Origin: Edaphobacter sp.
Lineage (GTDB): Bacteria; Acidobacteriota; Terriglobia; Terriglobales; Acidobacteriaceae
Assembly (NCBI RefSeq): GCF_028283685.1
Contig: NZ_JAPWKF010000007.1
Coordinates: 744,001 to 808,000, forward strand
Length of the DNA stretch: 64,000 nucleotides
Direction: 5' to 3'
Position numbers and translations under genes: made by a program. Position 1 is the stretch's first letter. Each line of letters begins with the position of its first letter. Of this stretch, positions 53,455 through 63,562 are shown piece by piece. The notes beneath the pieces are model-generated. The model saw only the letters and a list, made by a program, of their open reading frames with translations. It was not told the origin of the DNA and ran no database searches.

Positions 53455-53570
53455 CGTCTGTCACCTCGTGTTCGCCGCTGTCCTATCTGCAGACAGTGAC
53501 TCTGCCCCGTACAGACGCTGGTTTCTGGGAAAATGTTCCTCCCCAGGACCGTGAATTTTCAGGCGATCTC

Positions 53571-54488
53571 CTACCGCTCCGCCTGAAAACTGTAGGGGTC
53601 TCCCTGCGAGGCGGCGTAGGTCTCGACCACCTTGAGGAAGGCCAGCGCCGCGTGCGAGAGATTGGCCTGCTTGCGGTAGACGAGGCGCAACCTGCGTTCG
53701 GTCTGCAGTTCAGGGACTTCGATGCGCACGAGAGCACCGCTTTTAAGCTCGGGCTCAACGGTCAGTCGAGGGACCAGGGCGACGCCGTTCCCCATCTCGA
53801 CGAAGCGCTTGATGGCTTCGAGGGAGGGCAGTTCAACGCCCATTTGCAGCGGAGTTTTGTGACGGTTGAAGGTCTGGATGACCTTTTGCCGCTGCGGCGA
53901 AGGGATGTTGTGGGCGATGAAGTTCTGCGTACCGAGCTGGCGAATGGAGACCTTGTCTTTACCGGCGAGGGAGTGGCGCGGGTTGACGACGAAGGCCAGC
54001 TCGTCGCGGTAGACGATGACGGACTTCAGCTGGGCATCATCGGGACGAAAGGAGAGGACACCGAACTCGACGGAGTGCATGAGGATCTCGTCGGAGATGC
54101 GGCTGGCGAGAGAGCGCTGGACGGCCAGCTTGATGAGCGGGTTGCGGCGGCGGAACTCGTCGAGAAGGGGCAGAAGGTAGAGGCAGGTGTACTCATTAGC
54201 CGCGAGATTGAGGCGGCCACGGTGGAGCGAGCGGAGCTCACTGAGGGCGGAAGAGGCTTCGCCGCGCAGATTGAGCAGCTTGGCTGCGTATTCGCGCAGA
54301 ACCTCCCCGGCATCGGTGAGGGTTCCATCGCGGGAGGAGCGGTCGAAGAGCACCTCGCCGAGTTCGGTCTCGAGCTTGGCGATTGCCTGACTGACGGCAG
54401 GCTGAGTACGATGGAGCCGTGAGGCTGCGCGAGAGAAACTGCGCTCCTCGGCGACGGCCAGAAATGTCTCCATCTGGACGAGATCCAA
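53571..54488 (-). CDS. LysR-family transcriptional regulator
   Basis: A 305-aa regulator. The N-terminal winged helix-turn-helix (RSFSRAASRLHRTQPAVSQA, residues about 17-36) is followed by a linker helix and a periplasmic-binding-protein-like effector domain (from about 90). It is transcribed divergently from leuA, with a 7-7-7 inverted repeat in between that fits a LysR T-N11-A site. It therefore probably regulates itself and the leu/ilv operon. The inducer cannot be read from sequence. Confidence 0.9.
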   Translation of the reverse strand: MDLVQMETFLAVAEERSFSRAASRLHRTQPAVSQAIAKLETELGEVLFDRSSRDGTLTDAGEVLREYAAKLLNLRGEASSALSELRSLHRGRLNLAANEYTCLYLLPLLDEFRRRNPLIKLAVQRSLASRISDEILMHSVEFGVLSFRPDDAQLKSVIVYRDELAFVVNPRHSLAGKDKVSIRQLGTQNFIAHNIPSPQRQKVIQTFNRHKTPLQMGVELPSLEAIKRFVEMGNGVALVPRLTVEPELKSGALVRIEVPELQTERRLRLVYRKQANLSHAALAFLKVVETYAASQGDPYSFQAER

Positions 54489-54563
54489 TGGTTTTACCTC
54501 GTTTCGGGCCGGATGCAGGCAGCGCGAATGATGCGATTAGAAGTTTTGATATGCGCCGAAACC

Positions 54564-54584
54564 ATCATAAGCCTGCGTTATGAT
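54564..54584. promoter_or_regulatory. Candidate LysR-type operator upstream of leuA
   Basis: A perfect inverted repeat ATCATAA-N7-TTATGAT (54564-54570 and 54578-54584), which contains a T-N11-A core. It lies 18 bases before the leuA GTG and 76 bases from the regulator start. Confidence 0.65.
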
Positions 54585-54601
54585 AACCCCAGGGATCGAG
54601 A

Positions 54602-55792
54602 GTGACTACCGTTATGCGTGACCCAAACCAGATCGTCTTCTTTGACACCACCCTGCGCGACGGCGAGCAGTCCCCCGGATGCACGATGCATTTGGAGGAG
54701 AAGCTCCGCATGGCGCACCAGCTGCGCGACCTCGGCGTGGACATCCTGGAGGCAGGTTTTGCCATCGCCTCGGAGGGGGACTTCCATGCGGTTGAGTCGA
54801 TCGCCCGTGAGGTGACCGGAACCAAAATCGCCTCGCTTGCACGCTGCAAACGCGAGGACATCGACGCCGCCGGACGCGCAATTCAGCCGGCGAAGTCGAA
54901 CCGCATTCATGTGTTCCTGGCGTCTTCGGACCTCCACCTGGAGTACAAGCTGCGCATCACGCGCGAGCAGGCGCTGGACCAGACGGCGGAGTCGGTGAAG
55001 CACGCCCTGCAGTACACCGACGATGTAGAGTTTTCGACCGAAGACGGCACGCGCACCGACCCCGACTTCCTGGTGAAGATGATCACCGTGGCGGTTCAGG
55101 CGGGCGCGACGACGATCAACATCCCCGACACGGTGGGCTACACGACACCGGCAGAGTATGAGGCGCTGTTCCGCATGGTGCGCGAACGGGTTCCGGGCTC
55201 GGAGAACGTGATCTATTCGACGCACTGCCACGATGACCTTGGCATGGCGGTGGCGAACACGCTGGCCGGCATCCAGGGTGGAGCGCGCCAGGTGGAGTGC
55301 ACGATCAACGGTATCGGAGAGCGCGCGGGTAACGCGGCTCTCGAAGAGATTGCTGCTGCCCTGATGGTGCGCCGCGACAAGTTTCCATACACCAGCAACA
55401 TCAAGCTGGAGAAGCTGTTCCCGACCAGCCAGATGCTGGCCGAGTGCATCAGCTTTGGCGCTGCCCCGAACAAGGCCGTGGTGGGGGCGAACGCATTCGC
55501 ACACGAGTCGGGTATCCATCAGCACGGCATGCTGGCCAATCCGCTGACCTACGAGATTATGACTCCCGCATCGGTCGGCGCGGGCAATACGAACCTGGTG
55601 CTGGGCAAGCACTCGGGGCGCCGTGCGCTGGCAGATCGCCTGGAAAAACTTGGCCACGCGCTGACTCGCGAACAGCTGGACGAGGTATACCACCGCTTTA
55701 CCGAGCTGGCAGATCGCAAGAAGTCGATCTACGACCAGGACATTCTTGGGCTGCTGAAGCCGGAGAAGGCTCCGGCGACGGTCGCGATCTAA
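54602..55792 (+). CDS. leuA: 2-isopropylmalate synthase, catalytic part only
   Basis: First committed enzyme of leucine synthesis (acetyl-CoA plus 2-oxoisovalerate). The HMGL-like barrel is complete: FFDTTLRDGEQSPGCTM, IPDTVGYTTP, the metal ligands in STHCHDDLGMAVANTLAG, and INGIGERAGNAALEE. The following subdomain (HESGIHQHGML, LGKHSGRRAL) is present. The protein stops at 396 aa, so the C-terminal LeuA allosteric domain (about 110-120 residues) is missing. Citramalate or homocitrate synthase is less likely given leuB/C/D next to it. GTG start with AGGGA 6 bases upstream. Confidence 0.87.
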   Translation: MTTVMRDPNQIVFFDTTLRDGEQSPGCTMHLEEKLRMAHQLRDLGVDILEAGFAIASEGDFHAVESIAREVTGTKIASLARCKREDIDAAGRAIQPAKSNRIHVFLASSDLHLEYKLRITREQALDQTAESVKHALQYTDDVEFSTEDGTRTDPDFLVKMITVAVQAGATTINIPDTVGYTTPAEYEALFRMVRERVPGSENVIYSTHCHDDLGMAVANTLAGIQGGARQVECTINGIGERAGNAALEEIAAALMVRRDKFPYTSNIKLEKLFPTSQMLAECISFGAAPNKAVVGANAFAHESGIHQHGMLANPLTYEIMTPASVGAGNTNLVLGKHSGRRALADRLEKLGHALTREQLDEVYHRFTELADRKKSIYDQDILGLLKPEKAPATVAI

Positions 55793-55855
55793 AAACGACG
55801 CACAAAGGCAGCCGGGCAACGAAGACCCCTCAACCCTCATAGAAGGAACAGAAAC

Positions 55856-56962
55856 ATGCGCCTGAAGATTGCAGTTCTCGCCGGAGACGGTATCGGTCCT
55901 GAAGTAACCCGTGAAGCAACGAACATTCTGCGCGCCGTCGCAGAGCTGGGCGGGCATGACTTCACCTTTTCCGAAGCGCTGATTGGCGGCGTCGCCATTA
56001 CCGCGGCGGGAACACCGCTGCCGACGGCAACGCTGGATACCGCGCTGGACTCCGATGCTGTGCTGCTGGGCGCGGTGGGTGACAACAAGTTCAACGCGCT
56101 GACGCCGGACAAGCGCCCGGAGGCGGGTCTGCTGCAGATTCGCCAGGCACTGGGCGGCTATGCCAACCTGCGTCCCTCGGTGGCGTACGCGGCGCTGGCA
56201 GGCAGCTCCCCACTTCGTCCTGAGGTGACCAAGGACGTCGACATACTGTTTGTGCGTGAGCTGCTGGGCGGCCTGTACTTCGGTTCGCCGCGTGAGTGGA
56301 ACAAGCAGACCAACGAGGCGATCAACACGATGCGCTACACCCGCGACGAGGTCGTCCGCGTGGCACGTGTAGCGTTTGAGCTGGCCTCGAAGCGGCGCAA
56401 GAAGGTCACGTCGGTCGATAAGGCGAATGTGCTGGAGGTCTCGCAACTGTGGCGCGCGACCGTAACCGAGGTCGCGAAGGATTATCCCGAGGTCACGCTC
56501 GAGCATCAGCTGGTTGACTCGATGGCGATGCACATCATGAATATTCCCCGGAACTTCGACGTGGTGCTGACGGAGAATCTGTTCGGCGACATCCTTTCGG
56601 ACGAGGCCGGTGTGATTACCGGTTCGCTGGGCATGCTGCCCTCGGCGACGATCGGCGGCGCCGTCAACCTGTACGAGCCGGTGCACGGCTCGGCTCCGGA
56701 CATTGCAGGACAGGGCAAGGCGAATCCGCTGGGTGCGATTCTGACGGCAGCAATGGTGCTGCGCCACTCGGCTGGGCTGGAACAGGATGCACGCGCCGTG
56801 GAGCAGGCCGTCCACAAGGTGCTGGAAGCGGGCTACCGGACTGCGGATATTGCGCGTGGAGATGCGAATACGCAGCTGGTCTCGACGCAGGAGATGGGCA
56901 AGCAGGTGCACCAGGCGCTGGCCGAGTCGATCGACCGTCGCCAGGCGATGCACGCCGTATGA
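55856..56962 (+). CDS. leuB: 3-isopropylmalate dehydrogenase
   Basis: NAD-dependent oxidative decarboxylase. It starts MRLKIAVLAGDGIGPEV, with RELLGGLYFG, the DxxVEHQL-like EHQLVDSMAMHIM, NLFGDILSDEAGVITGSLGMLPSA and EPVHGSAPDIAGQGKANP. 368 aa is normal. It lies 63 bases after leuA. Its stop overlaps the start of a small membrane protein (ATGA). Confidence 0.95.
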   Translation: MRLKIAVLAGDGIGPEVTREATNILRAVAELGGHDFTFSEALIGGVAITAAGTPLPTATLDTALDSDAVLLGAVGDNKFNALTPDKRPEAGLLQIRQALGGYANLRPSVAYAALAGSSPLRPEVTKDVDILFVRELLGGLYFGSPREWNKQTNEAINTMRYTRDEVVRVARVAFELASKRRKKVTSVDKANVLEVSQLWRATVTEVAKDYPEVTLEHQLVDSMAMHIMNIPRNFDVVLTENLFGDILSDEAGVITGSLGMLPSATIGGAVNLYEPVHGSAPDIAGQGKANPLGAILTAAMVLRHSAGLEQDARAVEQAVHKVLEAGYRTADIARGDANTQLVSTQEMGKQVHQALAESIDRRQAMHAV

Positions 56963-57144
56963 GCGCTGCGATGCAGCCACGGAGCAAGATGGTGTTGTTC
57001 AACCTGGCCGTGGCAGCTGCACTTGTCTATCAGTGGAAGATGGGGGTTCCGACGAGGACTCTCATTCTTTCGGCGGTCGTCATCTTTCCTCTAATTAACG
57101 TTCTGCTGTTTTTTTCGGCTAAGAAGTCAGCTTCAACGAAGTAG
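56959..57144 (+). CDS. Small membrane protein in the leu operon, 61 aa
   Basis: Two hydrophobic segments (about 12-27, VLFNLAVAAALVYQW, and 33-52, TLILSAVVIFPLINVLLFF) with a short Lys-rich tail. No family recognised. The ATG overlaps the leuB stop, so it is probably translated by coupling. Its role in leucine synthesis is unknown. Confidence 0.65.
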   Translation: MSAAMQPRSKMVLFNLAVAAALVYQWKMGVPTRTLILSAVVIFPLINVLLFFSAKKSASTK

Positions 57145-57163
57145 CTCTACGAAAGCCCGAACG

Positions 57164-57859
57164 ATGCGCAAGCTCATCCAACTCGCTGCCACCTCGTTGC
57201 TCCTCGTTGCAGGAGCTGCTGGCGCGCAGGTTCATCCGCACGGCGATAAGCCGGCGGTGGAAGACCTGTCGTGGATGTGGCAGTACACGCAGCCTGCTCC
57301 CGATGGCCACGAGAACGGGCTGACGAGCGATCCTCGCTTCCATGAGTTTCTCCGCAGCCATCTGGCTGCGCCGCAGAGTTTCTGGGGAAATGGGAAGCCA
57401 CTCGCTGACGTAGCGACCGAGTTTCTTGCCGTACCCGGCATTGCGCGCGCAGACGAGAATCGTTATCTCACTGCGACCGGATGTGTTCCCAACTTCTGCC
57501 CATCGCGCGGAATGCTGTTTGTCGATATCGGCAGCAGGCATCCATTGGTGATCTTTGCTGCCATTGACTGGAACCGCGAGTCACACAACATCGATGAAGA
57601 CAACGCCGAGTACACGCTCTGGATCTTTCCCGACCGCTCACTCGCGCCCGCCGACGCGACGGACGAGACGCAACATCTTTCGTCTCCTCTGAAGCGCAGC
57701 CTTGGCATCTTTTCTGCAGAACTCAAGGGGGGCAGAGTTCCGCCCCTCGTGACGCATGCCTTCGTCGTCGAGCCGAATGGGAAGCCACACGAGATCCCGG
57801 CGTCGCAGACGGGGGTCACACGATTTCACGATTCGCAACCTGTAACACCAGCAGCGTAG
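57164..57859 (+). CDS. Exported hypothetical protein in the leu operon, 231 aa
   Basis: A signal peptide ([22 protein letters not shown]) is followed by a globular domain with a Cys pair in [12 protein letters not shown] and an aromatic segment [12 protein letters not shown]. No named family recognised. It begins 20 bases after the small membrane gene and ends 12 bases before leuC, so it is within the operon. Its codon use resembles its neighbours. Function unknown. Confidence 0.7.
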   Translation: MRKLIQLAATSLLLVAGAAGAQVHPHGDKPAVEDLSWMWQYTQPAPDGHENGLTSDPRFHEFLRSHLAAPQSFWGNGKPLADVATEFLAVPGIARADENRYLTATGCVPNFCPSRGMLFVDIGSRHPLVIFAAIDWNRESHNIDEDNAEYTLWIFPDRSLAPADATDETQHLSSPLKRSLGIFSAELKGGRVPPLVTHAFVVEPNGKPHEIPASQTGVTRFHDSQPVTPAA

Positions 57860-57870
57860 GAAGAAAGAAT

Positions 57871-59307
57871 ATGAGCACAGCACCGAAGACGTTGTTTGAA
57901 AAAGTCTGGGAGCAGCACGTCGTCGTCGAACCGAAGGGCGAGCCGACGATCCTCTACATCGACCTGCATCTTGTCCACGAGGTGACCTCGCCGCAGGCCT
58001 TCGACGGTCTGCGTATGGCTGGCCGCCCCATTCGCCGTCCGGATCGCCATATCGCGACCGTGGATCACAACGTTCCGACGACCAGCGCGTATGATCGCCT
58101 GCACATCGTCGACCAGGTTTCTGCGGCACAGGTGAATGCGCTGCGTAAGAATTGCGCGGAGTTTGGCGTGGAGTTCTTCGACGTGCAGGATTCTTCGCAG
58201 GGCATCGTGCACATGATCGGACCGGAGCTGGGGGCCACCAAGCCGGGCATGACGATCGTCTGCGGCGACTCGCACACGTCGACTCATGGCGCATTCGGTG
58301 CGTTGGCGTTTGGCATCGGCACCAGCGAGGTCGAGCATGTGATGGCCACGCAGACGCTGCCGCAGTCCAAGCCAAAGACCTTTCGCATCACGGTCGATGG
58401 CGAGCTTCCCTTCGGTGTCACCGCGAAGGACATCATCCTCGACATCATCGGCAAGATCGGTACCGACGGCGCAACCGGCTATGCGGTCGAGTACGCTGGC
58501 TCGGCCATCCGCTCGCTCTCGATGGAGGGCCGCATGACGATCTGCAATATGTCGATCGAAGCGGGTGCGCGTGCCGGCATGATCGCTCCCGATGAGACGA
58601 CGTTCGCGTATCTCATGGGCCGCCGGTTTGTTCCCACCGGAGCTGCATGGGACGAGGCCGTAGCGCATTGGAAGACGCTGCCTACCGATGAGGGTGCCGT
58701 GTTTGATCGCGAGCTTTTCATCGATGCTGCAACTCTGGCTCCTGCCGTGACATGGGGCACCTCGCCCGGCATGCATGCAACGATTGATGGCGCAGTGCCG
58801 ACACTATCGGATGCAAAAACCGAAGCCGATCGCAAGAGCTTCGAGCGCGCCTATGAGTACATGGACCTGAAGCCGGGAACTCCGATGGAAGAGATCAAGG
58901 TTGATGCGGTCTTCCTCGGCTCCTGCACGAATGGACGCATTGAAGACCTCCGCGCTGCGGCGAGCGTCGTGAAAGGCCATCACATCGCCACCACGGTGCG
59001 GGCGATGGTGGTTCCCGGATCACAGGCGGTAAAGCGCCAGGCAGAAGAAGAAGGTCTGGATGAGGTCTTCCGGTCCGCGGGCTTTGAGTGGCGCGAACCA
59101 GGCTGCTCCATGTGCCTGGGCATGAATCCGGATATTCTTTCGCCGGGCGAGCGTTGCGCTTCAACGTCGAACCGCAACTTCGAAGGACGCCAGGGACGCG
59201 GCGGGCGCACACACCTTGTCTCACCCGAGATGGCTGCTGTAGCCGCAATCACCGGTCACTTCACCGACATCCGCAAGTGGAAGCAGACGGAAGGAGCAAA
59301 GCACTAA
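57871..59307 (+). CDS. leuC: 3-isopropylmalate dehydratase large subunit
   Basis: 4Fe-4S aconitase-family subunit. It carries [34 protein letters not shown] and [20 protein letters not shown], which supply the cluster cysteines, and [20 protein letters not shown]. 478 aa. AGGAAG precedes the ATG. Its TAA overlaps the leuD start (TAATG). Confidence 0.95.
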   Translation: MSTAPKTLFEKVWEQHVVVEPKGEPTILYIDLHLVHEVTSPQAFDGLRMAGRPIRRPDRHIATVDHNVPTTSAYDRLHIVDQVSAAQVNALRKNCAEFGVEFFDVQDSSQGIVHMIGPELGATKPGMTIVCGDSHTSTHGAFGALAFGIGTSEVEHVMATQTLPQSKPKTFRITVDGELPFGVTAKDIILDIIGKIGTDGATGYAVEYAGSAIRSLSMEGRMTICNMSIEAGARAGMIAPDETTFAYLMGRRFVPTGAAWDEAVAHWKTLPTDEGAVFDRELFIDAATLAPAVTWGTSPGMHATIDGAVPTLSDAKTEADRKSFERAYEYMDLKPGTPMEEIKVDAVFLGSCTNGRIEDLRAAASVVKGHHIATTVRAMVVPGSQAVKRQAEEEGLDEVFRSAGFEWREPGCSMCLGMNPDILSPGERCASTSNRNFEGRQGRGGRTHLVSPEMAAVAAITGHFTDIRKWKQTEGAKH

Positions 59308-59942
59308 TGGAACCGATCAATATTCTGACCTCGAAGGCCGTTCCGCTTCCCTTGCCCAACATCGACACCGATCAGATTATTCCGAAGCAGTTTCTGAAGC
59401 GCATCGAGCGCACGGGCTACGGCGAGTTTCTCTTCTTCGACTGGCGCTACGATCTCGAGACGCCTGACCACGTCGAGGAGCGCAAGGACTTCGTGCTGAA
59501 CAAGGCCGAGTATAAGGGCGCGCAGATTCTGATTGCCGAGAAGAACTTCGGCTGCGGCAGTTCACGCGAGCACGCGGCATGGGCGATCAACCAGTACGGC
59601 TTTCGCGCGGTGATCGCGCCGACGTTCGCCGATATCTTCTTCTCGAACGCGGGCAAGAACGGCATCATTCTCGTCCGTCTGAGCGAAGAGGATGTGCAGA
59701 CACTGATGGAACGCTCCACGGCGAATCCGGATCACCTGATTACCATCAACCTCGAAGAACAGACGGTTACCGACGATCAGGGATTCAACGCTACCTTCGA
59801 GATCGATCCCTTCCGCAAGTATTGCCTGCTGAACGGACTGGATGACATTGGTCTGACGCTGCGTCACGTGGAGTCGCTGGACACATTTGAGAAGAAGCAC
59901 GATAGGGATTTCTGGTCGGCACCGAAGACCGTGACCGCTTAA
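59307..59942 (+). CDS. leuD: 3-isopropylmalate dehydratase small subunit
   Basis: Swivel-domain partner of Leu[17 protein letters not shown] and the conserved [15 protein letters not shown] are present. 211 aa. The frame extends upstream into leuC, but ATG 59307 overlaps the leuC stop, is preceded by AAGGAG and gives the normal length. Confidence 0.95.
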   Translation: MEPINILTSKAVPLPLPNIDTDQIIPKQFLKRIERTGYGEFLFFDWRYDLETPDHVEERKDFVLNKAEYKGAQILIAEKNFGCGSSREHAAWAINQYGFRAVIAPTFADIFFSNAGKNGIILVRLSEEDVQTLMERSTANPDHLITINLEEQTVTDDQGFNATFEIDPFRKYCLLNGLDDIGLTLRHVESLDTFEKKHDRDFWSAPKTVTA

Positions 59943-59991
59943 GCATTTTCAGCTTTGCGAAAGCAAACGACAGAGAGGAAGTAAGAAGCAA

Positions 59992-61689
59992 GTGAGCAAC
60001 GAACTTAGCCCGGCAAAGAAGTATTCGAAGGTCCTCACCGAAGGCCCTAACCGCGCCGCCGCGCGCAGCTACCTGCGCTCTGTCGGTTTCAGCAAGGAAG
60101 ACCTGCACAAGCCCATCATCGGCGTCGCGAATACGTGGACCGAGGTCGGCCCCTGCAACTTCCACCTGCGTCAGGTCGCCGAGGCCGTCAAGCAGGGCAT
60201 CCGCGAGGCAGGCGGCACTCCGATGGAGTTCAATACCATCACCGTGCACGACGGCATCACGATGGGCACGCAGGGCATGAAGGCTTCGCTGATCTCGCGC
60301 GAGGTGATCGCCGACTCGATTGAACTCGTCACGCGCGCCAACTCCTTCGACGGGCTTGTTTGTATCGCCGGCTGCGACAAGAACATGCCCGCGGCCATCA
60401 TGGCGCTTGCTCGCCTTGATATCCCCGGTCTCATGCTCTACGGAGGTTCCATCGCGCCAGGCCATCTGAAGCAGGCCGACGGCAGCGATAAGGAGATCAC
60501 CATCCTCAACGTCTTCGAGGCGATTGGCTCGCACGCTGCAGGCAAGATCAACGACGATCAGCTCGAGGCCGTCGAAGCGGCAGCCTGCCCCGGCCCCGGA
60601 GCCTGCGGCGGACAATTCACAGCCAACACCATGGCGATGGCTGGTGAGTTCATCGGCATATCGCCCATCGAGATCACAGGCGTTCCCGCCATGTCGCCGG
60701 AGAAGGCTCGCGCCTCGCGTGAGGCCGGTCGCCTCGTAATGCAGCTGGCGGAAAAAGGCATAACCCCCTCGCAGCTCATCACCCGCGAGTCGCTCGAAAA
60801 CGCCATCGCCGCAGTCTGCGCGTCGGGGGGATCGACCAATGCCGTACTGCATCTGATCGCGATTGCGCATGAGCTGAAGATTCCTCTGTCGATGGAAGAC
60901 TTCGACCAGATCTCAGAGCGGACGCCGTTCATCTGCGACCTCTCGCCGGGCGGCAAGTACGCGGCGAAGGACTACCAGGAGGCGGGCGGCTCGCGTGTGC
61001 TGGCCAAGCGCCTGATGGAGACCGGCCGTCTGCACGACACCCCTACCGTCACGGGCAAGACGCTGTTTGAAGAAGCGAAGATCGCGCACGAGACACCGAA
61101 CCAGCAGATCATCCACGAGTGGGACAATCCTCTGAAGCCCACGGGCGGTCTCGTCATCCTGCGCGGTAACCTTGCGCCGGACGGGTGCGTCATCAAAGTG
61201 GCAGGCCACGAGCGTATCTTCCACCAGGGACCGGCGCGTGTCTTCGACTGCGAGGATGATTGCTTTGCCGCGGTAGAGGCAGGCAAGATCAACCCGAACG
61301 ACATCTGCGTGATCCGCTACGAGGGTCCGAAGGGTGGGCCGGGTATGCGTGAGATGCTCGCCGTTACCGCTGCCATCAAGGGCATCCCTGAGCTGTCGGA
61401 GACCGTCGCACTGTTGACGGACGGCCGCTTCTCAGGAGCGACACGAGGCCTGATGGCTGGCCACGTGGCACCGGAGGCCTTTATGGGCGGACCGATCGCG
61501 GCGGTACACGAGGGCGATCTGATCACCTTCGATATCCCCAAACGCGAGCTTCGTCTCGAAGTTCCCGCGGAAGAGATTGCGAAGCGCCTGAAGGCCGTCA
61601 AGCAGCCGGAGCCCCGTTTCACGCGCGGCGTGTTTGCGAAGTATGCGAGCACGGTTGGCAGCGCGAGCGATGGTGCGGTGACGTCGTAG
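59992..61689 (+). CDS. ilvD: Dihydroxy-acid dehydratase
   Basis: Makes 2-oxoisovalerate (leucine/valine precursor) and 2-oxo-3-methylvalerate. Fe-S cysteines are in [11 protein letters not shown] and [19 protein letters not shown]; the C-terminal [21 protein letters not shown] motif is present. 565 aa. GTG start with AGAGGAAG upstream, 49 bases after leuD. Confidence 0.95.
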   Translation: MSNELSPAKKYSKVLTEGPNRAAARSYLRSVGFSKEDLHKPIIGVANTWTEVGPCNFHLRQVAEAVKQGIREAGGTPMEFNTITVHDGITMGTQGMKASLISREVIADSIELVTRANSFDGLVCIAGCDKNMPAAIMALARLDIPGLMLYGGSIAPGHLKQADGSDKEITILNVFEAIGSHAAGKINDDQLEAVEAAACPGPGACGGQFTANTMAMAGEFIGISPIEITGVPAMSPEKARASREAGRLVMQLAEKGITPSQLITRESLENAIAAVCASGGSTNAVLHLIAIAHELKIPLSMEDFDQISERTPFICDLSPGGKYAAKDYQEAGGSRVLAKRLMETGRLHDTPTVTGKTLFEEAKIAHETPNQQIIHEWDNPLKPTGGLVILRGNLAPDGCVIKVAGHERIFHQGPARVFDCEDDCFAAVEAGKINPNDICVIRYEGPKGGPGMREMLAVTAAIKGIPELSETVALLTDGRFSGATRGLMAGHVAPEAFMGGPIAAVHEGDLITFDIPKRELRLEVPAEEIAKRLKAVKQPEPRFTRGVFAKYASTVGSASDGAVTS

Positions 61690-61767
61690 TTCGAACTCAG
61701 ACATACACAGATGTAAAGACGTTGAATCTGTAAGCGGAATGCAGGAAGGCAACAAAGGAGATAAACC

Positions 61768-63543
61768 ATGACCGATAAAAACGCACATCCGACACTTACT
61801 GGAGCCGAAATCCTTTGGGCCACGCTCGTAGGCGAGGGTGTCACCACGGTCTTCGGCTACCCCGGCGGAGCCATCCTGCCCGCCTACGATGCTCTACGGA
61901 AGTTTCCCATTCACCATGTACTGACGCGGCACGAGCAGGGCGCAGCGCACATGGCCGACGGCTATGCTCGCGCGTCGGGCAAGGTGGGCGTTGCGATCGC
62001 CACGTCGGGACCGGGCGCGACGAACCTTGTAACCGGCATTGCCACGGCGATGCTGGACTCGATTCCGATCGTCTGCATTACAGGACAGGTCTCGTCGAAG
62101 GTGCTGGGTTCCGATGCCTTCCAGGAGATTGACATCACCGGCATCACGCTGCCAATCACAAAGCATAACTTCGTGGCGACGCGGCCTGAAGAGATTGCTC
62201 CGATGATCCGCGAGGCCTTCCAGATTGCAGCCTCGGGACGTCCCGGGCCAGTCCTGGTGGATATTACGAAGGACGCGCAGCAGGGCACGGCGATCTTCGA
62301 TTTTGAGAATGCGGCACCTGCTCCGTATCGTCCGCACCCGATGCTTCGTACCGAGTCGGCCGAGATGCAGCGCGCGATTGAACTGATGCGCGGCTCGAAG
62401 AAGCCTGTGATCCTTGCAGGACACGGCATCATCCTTTCCGCCGCAGAGCGCGAGGTCCTGGCCTTCGCGGAGCGCTATCAGATTCCTGTGGCGACGACGC
62501 TGCTTGGGCTCGGAGCCTTCCCTGCCTCGCATCCACTGGCACTGGGCATGATGGGAATGCACGGCGAGAGCTGGGTGAATCATGCGATTCAGCAGGCGGA
62601 TCTTCTGTTGGCCTTCGGCATGCGTTTTGACGACCGCGTGACCGGCAATCTCGCGAGCTACGCGCAGAACGCCAAGAAGATTCACATTGAGATCGACCCT
62701 AGCGAGATCAACAAGAACGTGAAGGTGGACGTGGCCCTCATCGGCGACCTGAAAGAGGTGCTGAACACGATGGAGCCGCTGATCAACGACAAGAACTATG
62801 CCAGCGATGCGGGGTCGCGCAACACAACGACGGATTGGCTGCGAGAGATTCGTGCGCTGAAGGGCGATGCCGCGGTACGCGACATCATCAATCTGCCGGA
62901 CAACGGCCACCTGTACGCCGCGCATGTGATCAACGACATCTGGCAGGAGGCAAAGGCTGCAGGCCGCCTGGACAAAACGATCATCGCGACGGACGTGGGC
63001 CAGCACCAGATGTGGGAGGCGCAGTACTTCAAGCACGAGAACACCCGCACACTGGTCACCTCTGGCGGCCTGGGCACGATGGGTTTTGCGCTGCCTGCAG
63101 CAATCGGCGCGAAGATGGCGCGGCCTGACTGCGACGTGTGGTGCATCGCCGGAGACGGCGGCTTCCAGATGACCGCCTCGGAGTTGTCGACCATCCAGCA
63201 GGAGGGCATCCACGTCAACGTGGCCGTGATCAACAACGGCTTCCTCGGCATGGTGCGCCAGTGGCAGGAGGCGTTCTACGACAAGAACTATGCCTGCTCG
63301 CCGATCCTCTCGCCCGACTTCGTGAAGCTCGCCGGAGCCCATGGCATTCCGGGCGCCCACGTAACGGAGCGTAAGGAGGTCACGCAGACCGTCACGGAGG
63401 CGAGAACAGCGCCAACGGCGTTCCTCATCAACTTCTCGGTAGAGAAGGAAGATGGCGTGTATCCGATGATCGCTCCGGGAGCGGCACTGCACGAGATGGT
63501 GCGTCGTCCAAACCCATTGATCGAGACTGCAGAAGACGAGTAA
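61768..63543 (+). CDS. ilvB: Acetolactate synthase large (catalytic) subunit
   Basis: Thiamine diphosphate enzyme making 2-acetolactate or 2-aceto-2-hydroxybutyrate. The catalytic Glu lies in the N-terminal domain (HEQGAAHMADGYAR), with TSGPGATNLVTGI and the TPP/Mg motif GDGGFQMTASELSTIQQEG, NNGFLGMVRQWQ. 591 aa is full length. AAGGAGAT precedes the ATG. The regulatory small subunit (ilvN/ilvH) is not next to it; a glycosyltransferase gene follows. Confidence 0.94.
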   Translation: MTDKNAHPTLTGAEILWATLVGEGVTTVFGYPGGAILPAYDALRKFPIHHVLTRHEQGAAHMADGYARASGKVGVAIATSGPGATNLVTGIATAMLDSIPIVCITGQVSSKVLGSDAFQEIDITGITLPITKHNFVATRPEEIAPMIREAFQIAASGRPGPVLVDITKDAQQGTAIFDFENAAPAPYRPHPMLRTESAEMQRAIELMRGSKKPVILAGHGIILSAAEREVLAFAERYQIPVATTLLGLGAFPASHPLALGMMGMHGESWVNHAIQQADLLLAFGMRFDDRVTGNLASYAQNAKKIHIEIDPSEINKNVKVDVALIGDLKEVLNTMEPLINDKNYASDAGSRNTTTDWLREIRALKGDAAVRDIINLPDNGHLYAAHVINDIWQEAKAAGRLDKTIIATDVGQHQMWEAQYFKHENTRTLVTSGGLGTMGFALPAAIGAKMARPDCDVWCIAGDGGFQMTASELSTIQQEGIHVNVAVINNGFLGMVRQWQEAFYDKNYACSPILSPDFVKLAGAHGIPGAHVTERKEVTQTVTEARTAPTAFLINFSVEKEDGVYPMIAPGAALHEMVRRPNPLIETAEDE

Positions 63544-63562
63544 GCCACCGAGACGTGACTCC

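Noticed and set aside
53496..54422. 308-codon plus-strand frame opposite the LysR gene
   Set aside because: Antisense shadow; the minus strand has a clear LysR helix-turn-helix and effector domain.
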